A DNA stretch of 64,000 nt from Ancylobacter sonchi (GTDB lineage Bacteria; Pseudomonadota; Alphaproteobacteria; Rhizobiales; Xanthobacteraceae), in assembly GCF_018390695.1 (NCBI RefSeq), contig NZ_JAHBGF010000046.1, forward strand, positions 248,001 through 312,000, written 5' to 3'. The position numbers and the translations under genes were made by a program. The notes beneath the pieces are model-generated. The model did no database searches. It saw only the letters and a list, made by a program, of their open reading frames with translations, and was not told the origin of the DNA. Numbering within the stretch: the first letter of the stretch is position 1; each line of letters opens with the position of its first letter. Below, one piece after another: positions 41,856 to 50,746 of the stretch.

Positions 41856-42689
41856 ATGAAGACGGTTCAGCTTCCCGACGGCGAGAAGGTTCCCGCGCTC
41901 GGCATCGGCACCTGGATGATGGGCGAGCGCGCGAACGCCCGGAAGGAGGAGGCCGAATCGGTCCGCCTCGGCGTCGAACTCGGCCTGAAGCTGGTGGATA
42001 CCGCCGAAATGTATGGCGAGGGCGCCTGCGAGAGCTTCCTCGGCGAGGCGCTGGCCGGGCTGCGCGACAAGGTGTTCCTCGTCTCCAAGGTCTATCCGCA
42101 CAATGCCAGCCGCGCTGGCGTCATCGCCGCCTGCGAGCGCAGCCTCAAGCGGCTGAAGACCGACCGGCTGGACCTCTATCTGCTGCACTGGCGCGGCGGC
42201 GTGCCGCTGGCCGAGACGATCATCGGCTTCGAGCACCTGAAGAGCCAGGGCAAGATCCGCCACTGGGGCGTGTCGAACTTCGACACCGACGACATGAACG
42301 AGCTCTACGAGACCCCCGGCGGCGAGGGCTGCGTCACCAATCAGGTGCTCTACAACCTCACCCGCCGCGGGCCGGAATGGGACCTCATCCCCTGGCTGCA
42401 GCAGCACGAGATGCCGCTGATGGCCTACAGCCCGATCGAGCAGGGGCGGATCAAGACCGGCGGCGCGCTGGCGGAAATCGCGGCCAAGCACGGCGCGAAG
42501 CCGTTCCAGGTGGCGCTGGCCTGGGCGCTGCGCCACCCCGGCAACATCGTCATCCCCAAGGCCTCGCATCCTGAGCATATGCGCGAGAATGCCGGCGCCC
42601 GCGACATCACGCTCGACGCCGAGGATATCGCGAAGCTCGACGCCGCCTTCCCGCCGCCGAGCCGCAAGCGCTCGCTGGAAATGCTGTGA
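41856..42689 (+). CDS. Aldo/keto reductase
   Basis: A 277-residue NADPH-dependent carbonyl reductase of the AKR barrel. The catalytic tetrad is present: Asp and Tyr in VDTAEMYGEG, Lys in FLVSKVYPHN, and His in LYLLHWRGG. The cofactor segment ending VIPKASHPEHMRENAGA is intact. GGTGAGGAAA precedes the ATG at 41856. The following ABC-type gene starts within or just after its stop, so they may be co-transcribed, though no functional link with biotin uptake is evident. Confidence 0.82.
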   Translation: MKTVQLPDGEKVPALGIGTWMMGERANARKEEAESVRLGVELGLKLVDTAEMYGEGACESFLGEALAGLRDKVFLVSKVYPHNASRAGVIAACERSLKRLKTDRLDLYLLHWRGGVPLAETIIGFEHLKSQGKIRHWGVSNFDTDDMNELYETPGGEGCVTNQVLYNLTRRGPEWDLIPWLQQHEMPLMAYSPIEQGRIKTGGALAEIAAKHGAKPFQVALAWALRHPGNIVIPKASHPEHMRENAGARDITLDAEDIAKLDAAFPPPSRKRSLEML

Positions 42690-42694
42690 CCGCG

Positions 42695-43573
42695 ATGGGC
42701 CGCCTGCCGTCCGGCGAACTGGCATCCCCGGATCTGGTCCGGGGGGCCGCGTCTCTGGTCGAGGGCGGCGCGGACGAGCTTGTCCGGTCCGGTTCGGACG
42801 GCGTGACGAGGCCGGGGCCGGGCCCCGCCATCCGTTTCGACGCCGTCACTCTGGCCCGCGGCGGCCGGCGGGTGCTGGACGGCGTCACGCTCACGCTGGC
42901 CGAGCGGCGCATCGGGCTGATCGGCGCCAACGGCTCCGGCAAGAGCTCGCTGGCCCGCCTGCTCAACGGCCTGCTGCTGCCCGACGAGGGGCGGGTTGAG
43001 GTGCACGGCCTCGACACGCGCGAGCACACCGCCGAGCTGCCGCGCAAGGTCGGCTTCATCTTCCAGAACCCCGACCACCAGATCATCTTCCCGACGGTGG
43101 CCGAGGAGATCGGCTTCAGCCTCGAACAGGCCGGCCTGCCGCGCCGGCAGGCGCGCGAGGAGGCGAAGGCGGTGCTGGCCCGCTACCGGCGCGAGCACTG
43201 GGCGGAGCGGCCGGTGCATGCGCTTTCCGAGGGCGAGAAGCAGCTCCTGTGCATCATCGCCGTGCTGGTGATGCGGCCGGCGGTGTTGATCCTCGACGAG
43301 CCGTTCTCCAGCCTCGACCTGACCACGCGCCGCCGGCTGGAGGCGATGATCGCCGGCCTGCCGCAGCAGGTGATCCTCGTCGCGCACGAGCTCGACGCCT
43401 TCGCCGGCTACGACCGGCTGGTCTGGCTGCACGAGGGGCGGGTTCGCATGGACGGCCCGCCGGATGCGGTGGTGCCCGCCTATCGCGCCTTCGCCGAAGC
43501 GGCCGCCGCCGACGCCGTGCGCTCCGACGCGGCGACCCATTCGGAGGCGGCGTTGGCCGGCGCCGCGCAGTGA
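42695..43573 (+). CDS. bioM: Biotin ECF transporter ATPase
   Basis: A 292-residue energy-coupling ATPase for biotin uptake, working with BioN and BioY at the inner membrane. Walker A (GLIGANGSGKSSLARLLNG), Q-loop (FIFQNPDHQIIFPTVAEEIGFSLEQ), signature (HALSEGEKQLLCI, using LSEGE) and Walker B (AVLILDEPFSSLDL) are all present. The first 45 residues before AIRFDAVTLARGG are unlike the family and are encoded by a stretch containing a palindrome (42726-42744), so the true start may be a GTG at 42803. A GTG at 42686 is also in frame. Confidence 0.85.
   Translation: MGRLPSGELASPDLVRGAASLVEGGADELVRSGSDGVTRPGPGPAIRFDAVTLARGGRRVLDGVTLTLAERRIGLIGANGSGKSSLARLLNGLLLPDEGRVEVHGLDTREHTAELPRKVGFIFQNPDHQIIFPTVAEEIGFSLEQAGLPRRQAREEAKAVLARYRREHWAERPVHALSEGEKQLLCIIAVLVMRPAVLILDEPFSSLDLTTRRRLEAMIAGLPQQVILVAHELDAFAGYDRLVWLHEGRVRMDGPPDAVVPAYRAFAEAAAADAVRSDAATHSEAALAGAAQ
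42726..42744. repeat. REP-like palindrome inside the bioM 5' region
   Basis: CCCCGGA and TCCGGGG flank TCTGG. This form is like short intergenic palindromes scattered in rhizobial genomes, but here it sits inside the open frame assigned to bioM, between the aldo/keto reductase and the first conserved BioM residues. Confidence 0.55.
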
Positions 43574-44181
43574 TCTCGCTCTATCTCGCCGAGCGCAGCT
43601 GGGCGCATGCCGTGCCCGCCGGATGGAAGCTGATCGCGCTGGCGCTCATCAGCCTGCTGGTCACGCCGTTCGACAGCGTGCCGCTGATGGCCGGCCTGCT
43701 CGCGGCGGTGCTCGTCCTCTATGTCAGCCTCGGCCGGGCGGCGCTGCGGCAGGTGGCGCTGTTGCGCCCGATGCTGCCGCTGCTCGTCATCCTCCTCGGC
43801 CTGCACTGGTGGACCGGCAGCCTCGAGGCCGGCATCGCCATGGTGCTGCGGCTTCTGGCGATGGTGTTGCTCGCCAATGCCGTGACCATGACCACCCGCA
43901 TGGACGACATGATGGATGCGGTCGAGCCGATCCTGCGTCCACTCGCCATTTTCGGCCTGTCGCCCCGCGCGCTGGCGCTCATGGTGGCGATGATGCTGCG
44001 CTTCGTGCCGCTGCTGTTCGCGCTGTGGGAGGCGCTGAACGAGAGCTGGCGCGCCCGCACCGGCAAGCGTGGCGGCTGGCGCCTGCTCGCGCCGTTCTGT
44101 ATTCAGACCCTGAGACTGTCGCATCACACCGCCGAGGCGCTCACCGCCCGCGGCGGCGCGCCGAGAGGCAAGCGCCGATGA
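43570..44181 (+). CDS. bioN: Biotin ECF transporter transmembrane subunit
   Basis: A 203-residue CbiQ/BioN-family membrane protein with four to five hydrophobic segments. The coupling helix signatures are visible (MMDAVEPILRPLAIFGLSPRALALMVAMMLRFVPLLF and ALNESWRARTGKRGG). The start is a GTG overlapping the bioM stop (GTGA, 43570-43573). Confidence 0.85.
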   Translation: MISLYLAERSWAHAVPAGWKLIALALISLLVTPFDSVPLMAGLLAAVLVLYVSLGRAALRQVALLRPMLPLLVILLGLHWWTGSLEAGIAMVLRLLAMVLLANAVTMTTRMDDMMDAVEPILRPLAIFGLSPRALALMVAMMLRFVPLLFALWEALNESWRARTGKRGGWRLLAPFCIQTLRLSHHTAEALTARGGAPRGKRR

Positions 44182-44212
44182 ACAACCCGCCGATGAATGG
44201 AGGAAGAAGCCG

Positions 44213-44776
44213 ATGAAGGATCGCGCGCTCGTGCAGATCGCTCTCTATGCCGCGATCTTCGCGGTGCTGGGCCTGATGCCTAAATTCGACCTGCCGATCG
44301 CCGGCGGCGTGCCGATCACCGCCCAGAGCATGGGCGCGATGCTGGCCGGCGTGATGCTGGGGGCGAAGCGCGGCGCGCTCGCCATGCTGCTGGTGCTGTT
44401 CGTCGTGGCGCTGGGCGCGCCGATCCTCGCCGGCGGGCGCGGCGGCCTCGGGGTGTTCTTCACCCCCTCGGCCGGCTTCATCTTCGGCTGGGTGGCGGCC
44501 GCTTTCGTCGCTGGCTGGCTGATGAGCCTGCTGCGCCGGCAGGCGGTGTTCGCCTCGGCGCTGATCGCCTCGGTGGTCGGCGGCATCGTCGTGCTCTATG
44601 CCTTCGGCATCGCCGGCATGGCGCTGAAGACCAATCTGTCGCTGATCGACGCCGCCAAGGCCTGCCTGATCTTCATCCCCGGCGACACCCTTAAGGCGGT
44701 GCTCACCGCGCTGGTCGCCCAGACCGTGGCGCGCGGCATGCCGGAGGCGCTGCTCTCGCGGGCCCCCACCCGTTGA
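44213..44776 (+). CDS. bioY: Biotin transporter substrate-binding subunit
   Basis: A 187-residue S-component with six hydrophobic segments. BioY signatures include GGVPITAQSMGAMLAGVMLGAKRGALAMLLVL and the loop GAPILAGGRGGLGVFFTPSAGFIFGW. It captures biotin and docks with BioN/BioM. GGAGGAAG lies ahead of the ATG. The stop overlaps the start of the next gene. Confidence 0.92.
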   Translation: MKDRALVQIALYAAIFAVLGLMPKFDLPIAGGVPITAQSMGAMLAGVMLGAKRGALAMLLVLFVVALGAPILAGGRGGLGVFFTPSAGFIFGWVAAAFVAGWLMSLLRRQAVFASALIASVVGGIVVLYAFGIAGMALKTNLSLIDAAKACLIFIPGDTLKAVLTALVAQTVARGMPEALLSRAPTR

Positions 44777-46206
44777 ACCGCACCATCGGCGACCGGCTGG
44801 CGGAACTGGCGCGACAGGCGCCGGAGCGGCCGGCGCTGATCTGCGGCGACGAGGAGCTCAGCCGCGCCGCCTTCGTCGCGACGGTGGCGCGCCGCGCCGC
44901 CGATCTCGCCCGGCGCAGTCCGCCGGGGGCAGGCATCGCGCTGGCCATCGGCAACAGCCCGGCGCTGGTCGCCGGCTTCTTCGCCTGCGTGGTGAGCGGC
45001 CGGCAGGCGCTGGTCTACGATCCCGCCTGGCCGGCCGGCTACCGCGCCGCCGTCGACGCCGCGCTCGACCCGGCGCTGACGCTGGCCGACGAGGCGGAGC
45101 CGGCGCCCGGTGCCGTCGAGCCGCCGCCGGCCCCGCACCCTGAAGACGCCTTCTATGTCGGCTTCACCTCCGGCTCGACCGGCCTGCCCAAGGGCTACCG
45201 GCGCGGGCACCGCTCATGGATAGACAGTTTCGCGGTCAGCGAGACGGCGTTCGGCCTCACCGGCGACGACGTGATCCTGGCGCCGGGCGCGCTGTCCGCC
45301 TCACTGCACCTCTATGGCGTGGTGCATGCGCTGCACATCGGCGCCACGGCGGTGATGCTGCGCCTGTTCCACCCGCAGCGGGCGCTGGAGCTGATCGCCC
45401 GCCACCGCGTCACCGCGCTTTACGCGACGCCGACGCAGCTGCAGATGCTGGCGCGCGCCGCCGCCGAGGAGGGCGTCGACCTGCCCAGCGTGCGGCTGAT
45501 CCTGATCAGCGGCGCCAAATGGCGCCCGCACACCCGCGCGGCGGTGGCGGCGGCGTTTCCCCATGCCGGCATCGCCGAATTCTACGGCGCCTCGGAGATG
45601 AGCTTCGTCACCCTGGTCCGGCCGGGCGAAGAGGTGCCGGAGGGTTCGGTCGGCACCGCCGCGCCGGGCGTCGCCCTCGCCATCCGCGATGCGCAGGGCC
45701 GCGACCTGCCGCCCGGCGCCACCGGCACCATCTGGGTGGCGAGCACCATGCTGTTCGACGACTATGCCTGCGGTGGCGGCGAGGAGACCCGCCGCGCCGG
45801 CGGCTTCCTCACCATCGGCGATCACGGCCGGCTCGATGAGGCCGGGTGCCTCACGCTGGCCGGGCGCGAGAAGCGCATGCTGGTCACCTCTGGCCTCAAC
45901 GTCTACCCGGAGGAGATCGAGGCGGTGCTCGTGAGCGCGCCGGGCATCCTCGAGGCGGCGGTGTTCGGCCTGCCCGATCCGCTGCGCGGCGTCGAACTGG
46001 TGGCGGTGCTGCGCGGGCCGGGGGCGGGCGATCCTGCCCGGCTCCGGGCGCATTGCCGGGCGCTGCTGCCGGCCGCCAAGCTGCCGCGCCGCTTTCTCGC
46101 GCTCGACGACTGGCCGCGCCTGTCGAGCGGCAAGGCCGACCTGCTGGCGTTGGAGGCGCGCCTCGCCGCGCTGGCCGATCCGGAGCGGATGTTGCAGCGC
46201 AGCTAA
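44773..46206 (+). CDS. AMP-binding acyl-CoA ligase coupled to bioY
   Basis: A 477-residue adenylate-forming ligase, slightly short for the family. The P-loop is FTSGSTGLPKGYRRGH, the A5-type motif FYGASEMSF, the A7/A8 region GDHGRLDEAGCLTLAGREKRMLVTSGLNVYPEEIE, and the catalytic lysine lies in LSSGKADLLAL. The start is a TTG overlapping the bioY stop (TTGA, 44773-44776). Tight coupling to bioMNY suggests a link to biotin or its pimelate-type precursors, for example a dicarboxyl or pimeloyl-type CoA ligase. This is inference; no substrate residues were identified. Confidence 0.75.
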   Translation: MNRTIGDRLAELARQAPERPALICGDEELSRAAFVATVARRAADLARRSPPGAGIALAIGNSPALVAGFFACVVSGRQALVYDPAWPAGYRAAVDAALDPALTLADEAEPAPGAVEPPPAPHPEDAFYVGFTSGSTGLPKGYRRGHRSWIDSFAVSETAFGLTGDDVILAPGALSASLHLYGVVHALHIGATAVMLRLFHPQRALELIARHRVTALYATPTQLQMLARAAAEEGVDLPSVRLILISGAKWRPHTRAAVAAAFPHAGIAEFYGASEMSFVTLVRPGEEVPEGSVGTAAPGVALAIRDAQGRDLPPGATGTIWVASTMLFDDYACGGGEETRRAGGFLTIGDHGRLDEAGCLTLAGREKRMLVTSGLNVYPEEIEAVLVSAPGILEAAVFGLPDPLRGVELVAVLRGPGAGDPARLRAHCRALLPAAKLPRRFLALDDWPRLSSGKADLLALEARLAALADPERMLQRS

Positions 46207-46315
46207 GGGTTTGTTTGCGATCCGCCTGCCCGATGGTGCAGGATTGCCGCGAATCCTCGCCAGGCGCTTCCGCCGCGCCGGCGGCGAGCGGGACGACGAC
46301 GCGGGGCTAAAGAAA

Positions 46316-47101
46316 ATGAACGCCATCTCCTCCCGCCAGCAGGACATATTGATGCTCGCCCGCGCCCAGGGCCGGGTCAGCGTCGAGGATCTGTCGGGCC
46401 GCTTCGACGTGTCGCCGCAGACCATCCGCAAGGACCTCAACGATTTGTGCATACGCCGGCTGATGTCGCGCGTGCATGGCGGCGCGGTGGTGGCCTCGGG
46501 GGTGGAGAACCTTGCCTATGAGGCGCGCCGGGTGATGGCGCAGGGCGCCAAGCGCGCCATCGCCGAGGCGGCGGCCAGCATCGTGCCGAACCGCGCCTCG
46601 CTGTTCATCAACATCGGCACCACCACCGAGGAGGTGGCCCGCGCGCTCGGCAGTCACGAGGATTTGCTGGTGATCACCAACAACCTCAACGTCGCCACCG
46701 AGCTCTACCGCCACCCGACCATCGAGCTGATCATGGCGGGCGGCCCGGTGCGCCATGCCGACGGCGCGGTGATCGGCTCCTCGGCGGTGGATTTCGTCCG
46801 CCAGTTCCGCGTCGACTACGCGGTGATCGGCGCTTCCGCCATCGAGGAGGACGGCACGCTCCTCGATTTCGACTATCGCGAGGTGCAGGTTGCCCGCGCC
46901 ATCATCGACAATGCCCGGCAGGTGATCCTGGTCGCCGACCGTTCCAAGCTGGAGCGCTCGGCGCCGGTGCGCATCGGCGCGATGAGCGAGATCGACACCT
47001 TCGTCACCGACGCCGTCTCCTCGCCGCTGCTGCGCGAGGTCTGCGCCCGCGATCAGGTCGAGCTGATCGAGGTCGGCGGCGCCGAGGAAGAGGTATTCTG
47101 A
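46316..47101 (+). CDS. DeoR-family regulator, GlpR-like
   Basis: A 261-residue repressor. The N-terminal DeoR helix-turn-helix reads ISSRQQDILMLARAQGRVSVEDLSGRF...SPQTIRKDLNDLC. The sugar-phosphate sensor domain contains FINIGTTTEEVARALGSH, VITNNLNVATEL and FRVDYAVIGASAIEEDGTLLDFDYREV, very like glycerol-3-phosphate repressor GlpR. No glp genes are adjacent, so its targets are probably elsewhere. The open frame extends 35 codons upstream, but MNAISSR is the family start. Confidence 0.8.
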   Translation: MNAISSRQQDILMLARAQGRVSVEDLSGRFDVSPQTIRKDLNDLCIRRLMSRVHGGAVVASGVENLAYEARRVMAQGAKRAIAEAAASIVPNRASLFINIGTTTEEVARALGSHEDLLVITNNLNVATELYRHPTIELIMAGGPVRHADGAVIGSSAVDFVRQFRVDYAVIGASAIEEDGTLLDFDYREVQVARAIIDNARQVILVADRSKLERSAPVRIGAMSEIDTFVTDAVSSPLLREVCARDQVELIEVGGAEEEVF

Positions 47102-47269
47102 TCCTGACGCCCTCGGGGCGCTGCCCGTGAAGATGGCGAATTCAGGGAAGGTGTCGCGATCCGGATAGGCGGATGCCCTCTCAAATCGGCTGATTTCATC
47201 GGCTCCGGGATGGCGCTAGGTTCCGGCCGACCGCGACACTTGGCGTCGCGCCGCAGGTCTGACACTGGC

Positions 47270-48154
47270 ATGATCGTCCGCGACCGCCCCAGCCTTCTGG
47301 AGCTTTTCCTCACCTGGCGTGGCACGGTGCTTCAGCGCATCTGGCCGCAGCTCGCCTTTGTCACCTTGCTGTCGGCCGCCATCGTAGAGGGGCACGCGCT
47401 GTTTCCCGGCACGGTGCCGGCGCTCGACGGCATGCCGTTCGCACTGATCGGCATCGCCTTCTCGGTGTTCCTCGGCTTCCGCAACAGCGCCTGCTACGAC
47501 CGCTGGTGGGAGGCGCGCCGGCAATGGGGCGCGATCCTCATCGCCACGCGCGATCTCGTCCGGCGCACCCTCATCCTGGAGGGGAGGGGCGAGGTCGGCA
47601 GCGCGATGCGTCGGGCCCTGCTGCGCCGGCTGATCGTCTTCACCGGGGCGCTGGCGGCACATCTGCGTGGTCCCGCCCCCGCCGCCGACGCGGCGTGTCG
47701 TTTTCCACTCGACGCGCAGCTCCGCGAGGCCGGCGCCGGCCTCGCCGAGGCCCGCCTTGCGGGACTTCTGTCCGATGTCGAGTTCTCGCTGCTCGATTCA
47801 GGCCTTAGCGAGATCAACCACGCGGCTACCGCGTGCGAGCGTCTGCGCAACACGCCAGTGCCGTTTGGCTACACGCTGCTCCTGCACCGCACCGCCTATC
47901 TGTTCTGCCTCCTGCTGCCGTTCTCGTTTGCCGATGTGCTCGGCTGGGGCACGCCGCTGGTCACGGGTCTCGTCGCCTACACCTTTTTCGGCCTCGACGC
48001 GTTGAGCGACGAGATGGAGGAGCCGTTCGGCACCCGCCCCAACGCGGTGCCGATCGCTGCCATCGCCTGCACCATCGAGCTCAACCTGCGCGAGGCGCTC
48101 GGCGAGACCGACCTGCCGCCCCTGCCGCAGCCGGTGGACACGATCCTGCTCTGA
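47270..48154 (+). CDS. Bestrophin-family (YneE-like) membrane protein
   Basis: A 294-residue membrane protein of the bestrophin/UPF0187 family, anion or small-ion channels of uncertain role in bacteria. Family segments are IGIAFSVFLGFRNSACYDRWWEARRQWGAI near residues 60-90, PFGYTLLLHRTAYLFCLLLPFSF, and the C-terminal DALSDEMEEPFGTRPNAVPI. The ATG at 47270 is preferred over an upstream in-frame codon that adds a basic leader. No operon partner is evident. Confidence 0.85.
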   Translation: MIVRDRPSLLELFLTWRGTVLQRIWPQLAFVTLLSAAIVEGHALFPGTVPALDGMPFALIGIAFSVFLGFRNSACYDRWWEARRQWGAILIATRDLVRRTLILEGRGEVGSAMRRALLRRLIVFTGALAAHLRGPAPAADAACRFPLDAQLREAGAGLAEARLAGLLSDVEFSLLDSGLSEINHAATACERLRNTPVPFGYTLLLHRTAYLFCLLLPFSFADVLGWGTPLVTGLVAYTFFGLDALSDEMEEPFGTRPNAVPIAAIACTIELNLREALGETDLPPLPQPVDTILL

Positions 48155-48330
48155 GGCCGGCCTTCGCCGGATCCCGCACCCGTCCCGGTCATTGGTCCAA
48201 AGGCGGTTGTGCCCGCACTGGCTTTCTGCCGGCGGCTAAATTATCACAGCGGGATCGCCGGGCATGACGTCGCAACTTGCTGACCTTGCGTAATATTCGC
48301 GTGCCGACGGCCGGTTCCGAGGGGAGCGAT

Positions 48331-49608
48331 ATGAGCAATACGCGCGGCGAGACGATCAAGAATATTCTGCGCGTCACCAGCGGCAATTTCCTGGAGATGT
48401 TCGACTTCTTCCTGTTCGGCATCTACGCGACGCATATCGCTCATACCTTCTTCCCCAACGAGAACGAATTCGTCTCGCTGATGGCGACTTTCCTCTCATT
48501 CGCCGCCGGCTTCGTCATGCGGCCCATCGGCGCTTTGGTGCTCGGGCCCTATATCGACCGCATGGGCCGGCGGCAGGGGCTGCTGCTCACGCTTTCCATC
48601 ATGGCGTCCGGCACCGTGCTCATCGCCTTCGTGCCGGGCTATGCCAGCATCGGCCTCCTCGCGCCGCTGCTGGTGCTGGCCGGGCGGCTGCTTCAGGGCT
48701 TCTCCGCCGGCGTCGAGCTCGGCGGCGTGTCGGTCTACCTGTCGGAGATGGCGACGCCGGGCAATAAGGGCTTCTATGTCAGCTGGCAGTCGGGCAGCCA
48801 GCAGGTTGCCGTCATCGTCGCGGCGCTGCTCGGCTTCGCGATCAACAAGCTCCTGTCGCCGGCCGACGTCGCCGGCTGGGGCTGGCGCATCCCGTTCTTC
48901 ATCGGCTGCCTGATCGTGCCGTTCATCTTCGTCATCCGCCGCTCGCTGCCGGAGACGAAGGCGTTCGCCGCCCGCACCCACCGCCCGACCACGGCGGAGA
49001 TCTTCCGCACGCTCGCCGCCGCCTGGCCGGTGGTGCTGGGCGGCGTCGGCATGGTGGTGATGACCACGGTCTCCTTCTACCTGATCACCGTCTACACCCC
49101 GTCCTTCGGCAAGACGGTGCTGAAGCTGTCGGAGACCGACGCGCTTTTGGTCACCATCGCCGTCGGCGCGTCGAACTTCATCTGGCTGCCGGTGTTCGGC
49201 GCGCTGTCGGACCGCATCGGCCGCAAGCCGATCCTGGTCGGATTCACCGTACTGGCGGTGCTCACCGCCTATCCGGCGCTGGCCTGGCTGGTGTCGGGCA
49301 TCACCTTCGAGCGCATGCTGGGCGTCGAATTGTGGCTGTCCTTCATCTATGCCGGCTATAACGGCGCCATGGTGGTGGCGCTCACCGAGGTGGTGCCGTC
49401 GAGCGTGCGCACCTCCGGCTTCTCGCTCGCCTACAGCCTCGCCACCACGCTGGGCGGCTCCTCGCTCGCCATCTCGACATGGCTGATCGAGGTGACGCAG
49501 GACAAGGCGGCACCCGGCTACTGGATGGCGTTCGCCGGCCTGGTCGGCCTCGTCTCGACGCTGGCGCTGTACCGGCGCGGGCGCACCGCGCTGGCGCAGC
49601 CGGCCTGA
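48331..49608 (+). CDS. CitA/TcuC-like tricarboxylate:H+ symporter (MFS)
   Basis: A 425-residue twelve-helix permease. Diagnostic segments are [21 protein letters not shown] in helix 1, [20 protein letters not shown] in the loop after helix 2, [40 protein letters not shown] in helices 4-5, and [15 protein letters not shown] in the central loop. These match the citrate/tricarballylate branch of the MHS family. GAGGGGAG precedes the start at 48331. Citrate or a related acid is the likely substrate. Confidence 0.85.
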   Translation: MSNTRGETIKNILRVTSGNFLEMFDFFLFGIYATHIAHTFFPNENEFVSLMATFLSFAAGFVMRPIGALVLGPYIDRMGRRQGLLLTLSIMASGTVLIAFVPGYASIGLLAPLLVLAGRLLQGFSAGVELGGVSVYLSEMATPGNKGFYVSWQSGSQQVAVIVAALLGFAINKLLSPADVAGWGWRIPFFIGCLIVPFIFVIRRSLPETKAFAARTHRPTTAEIFRTLAAAWPVVLGGVGMVVMTTVSFYLITVYTPSFGKTVLKLSETDALLVTIAVGASNFIWLPVFGALSDRIGRKPILVGFTVLAVLTAYPALAWLVSGITFERMLGVELWLSFIYAGYNGAMVVALTEVVPSSVRTSGFSLAYSLATTLGGSSLAISTWLIEVTQDKAAPGYWMAFAGLVGLVSTLALYRRGRTALAQPA

Positions 49609-49775
49609 GTCCCCCCTCCCGCCGGCCACCCGAAAGAACAATCGGCGGGTGGTTCGCCCTTCGGCGCGTCCCGGCTAAACTCCGGCAACATTTCGCCCGA
49701 ATCCTCGCCGTCGAATCGTCACCGACGCATCTTCATCGCATGGCCGCCATTGCCGTGCCTGCAGGAGAACGCCCC

Positions 49776-50726
49776 ATGGAACTTCGCCGTCTCGGTCGCT
49801 CCGACATCCTCGTTCCGCCGCTGTGCTTCGGTGGCAATGTGTTCGGCTGGACCGCCGACGAGGCGACGAGCTTCCGCCTGCTCGACGAGCTCGTCGCCGC
49901 CGGTTTCAACTTCATCGATACCGCCGACGTCTATTCCCGCTGGGCGCCCGGCCATGTCGGCGGCGAGTCCGAGATCATCATCGGCAAATGGCTGAAGGCG
50001 CGCGGCAACCGCGACAAGATCGTGCTCGCCACCAAGGTCGGCTCCGACATGGGGCGCGGCAAGGTCTGCCTGAAGGCCGAGTACATCACTGAAGCGGTGG
50101 AAGCCTCGCTGCAGCGGCTGCAGACCGACCATATCGATCTCTATCAGTCGCATTGGGACGATGCCGAGACCCCCTTCGAGGAGGTGCTCCACGCCTATGA
50201 CGCGCTGGTCAAGGCCGGCAAGGTCCGGCTCATCGGCGCCTCGAACCTCACCGGCCAGCGCCTGTTCGATGCGCTCGCCGTCAGCACCCGCGAGCACCTG
50301 CCGCGCTACGAGACCATCCAGCCGGAATATAATCTGTGCGAGCGCGCCGCCTATGAGGGCGACATCGAGCCGGTGGCCCGCGCCAACGGTCTCGGCGTCA
50401 TCACCTATTTCTCGCTCGCGGCGGGCTTCCTCACCGGCAAGTACCGCTCGGCCGAGGATGCCGGCAAGAGCGTGCGCGGCGGCGAGAACGTCCGCAAATA
50501 CCTCAATCCGCGCGGCCTCGGCATTCTCGCCGCCCTCGACGAGGTCGCTGCCGCGCATGGCGCCAACCCGACCCGGGTGGCGCTCGCCTGGGTGATGGCG
50601 CGGCCCTCGGTCACCTCGGCCATCGCCAGCGCCTCGAAGCCCGAGCAACTCGGCGACCTCCTCGCCGCCGCCGAGCTGAAGTTGACGGCGGGCGACATCG
50701 AACGGCTGAATGCGGCCAGCGCCTGA
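49776..50726 (+). CDS. Aldo/keto reductase, upstream of adenine deaminase
   Basis: A 316-residue AKR of the YajO/Tas-like branch. The tetrad residues Asp and Tyr are in [21 protein letters not shown], Lys in [13 protein letters not shown] and His in [17 protein letters not shown] lies seven bases before the start at 49776. It ends 20 bases before the adenine deaminase gene, so they probably form one transcript. The substrate is unknown. Confidence 0.83.
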   Translation: MELRRLGRSDILVPPLCFGGNVFGWTADEATSFRLLDELVAAGFNFIDTADVYSRWAPGHVGGESEIIIGKWLKARGNRDKIVLATKVGSDMGRGKVCLKAEYITEAVEASLQRLQTDHIDLYQSHWDDAETPFEEVLHAYDALVKAGKVRLIGASNLTGQRLFDALAVSTREHLPRYETIQPEYNLCERAAYEGDIEPVARANGLGVITYFSLAAGFLTGKYRSAEDAGKSVRGGENVRKYLNPRGLGILAALDEVAAAHGANPTRVALAWVMARPSVTSAIASASKPEQLGDLLAAAELKLTAGDIERLNAASA

Positions 50727-50746
50727 ACCCTGACGGAGACGCGACC

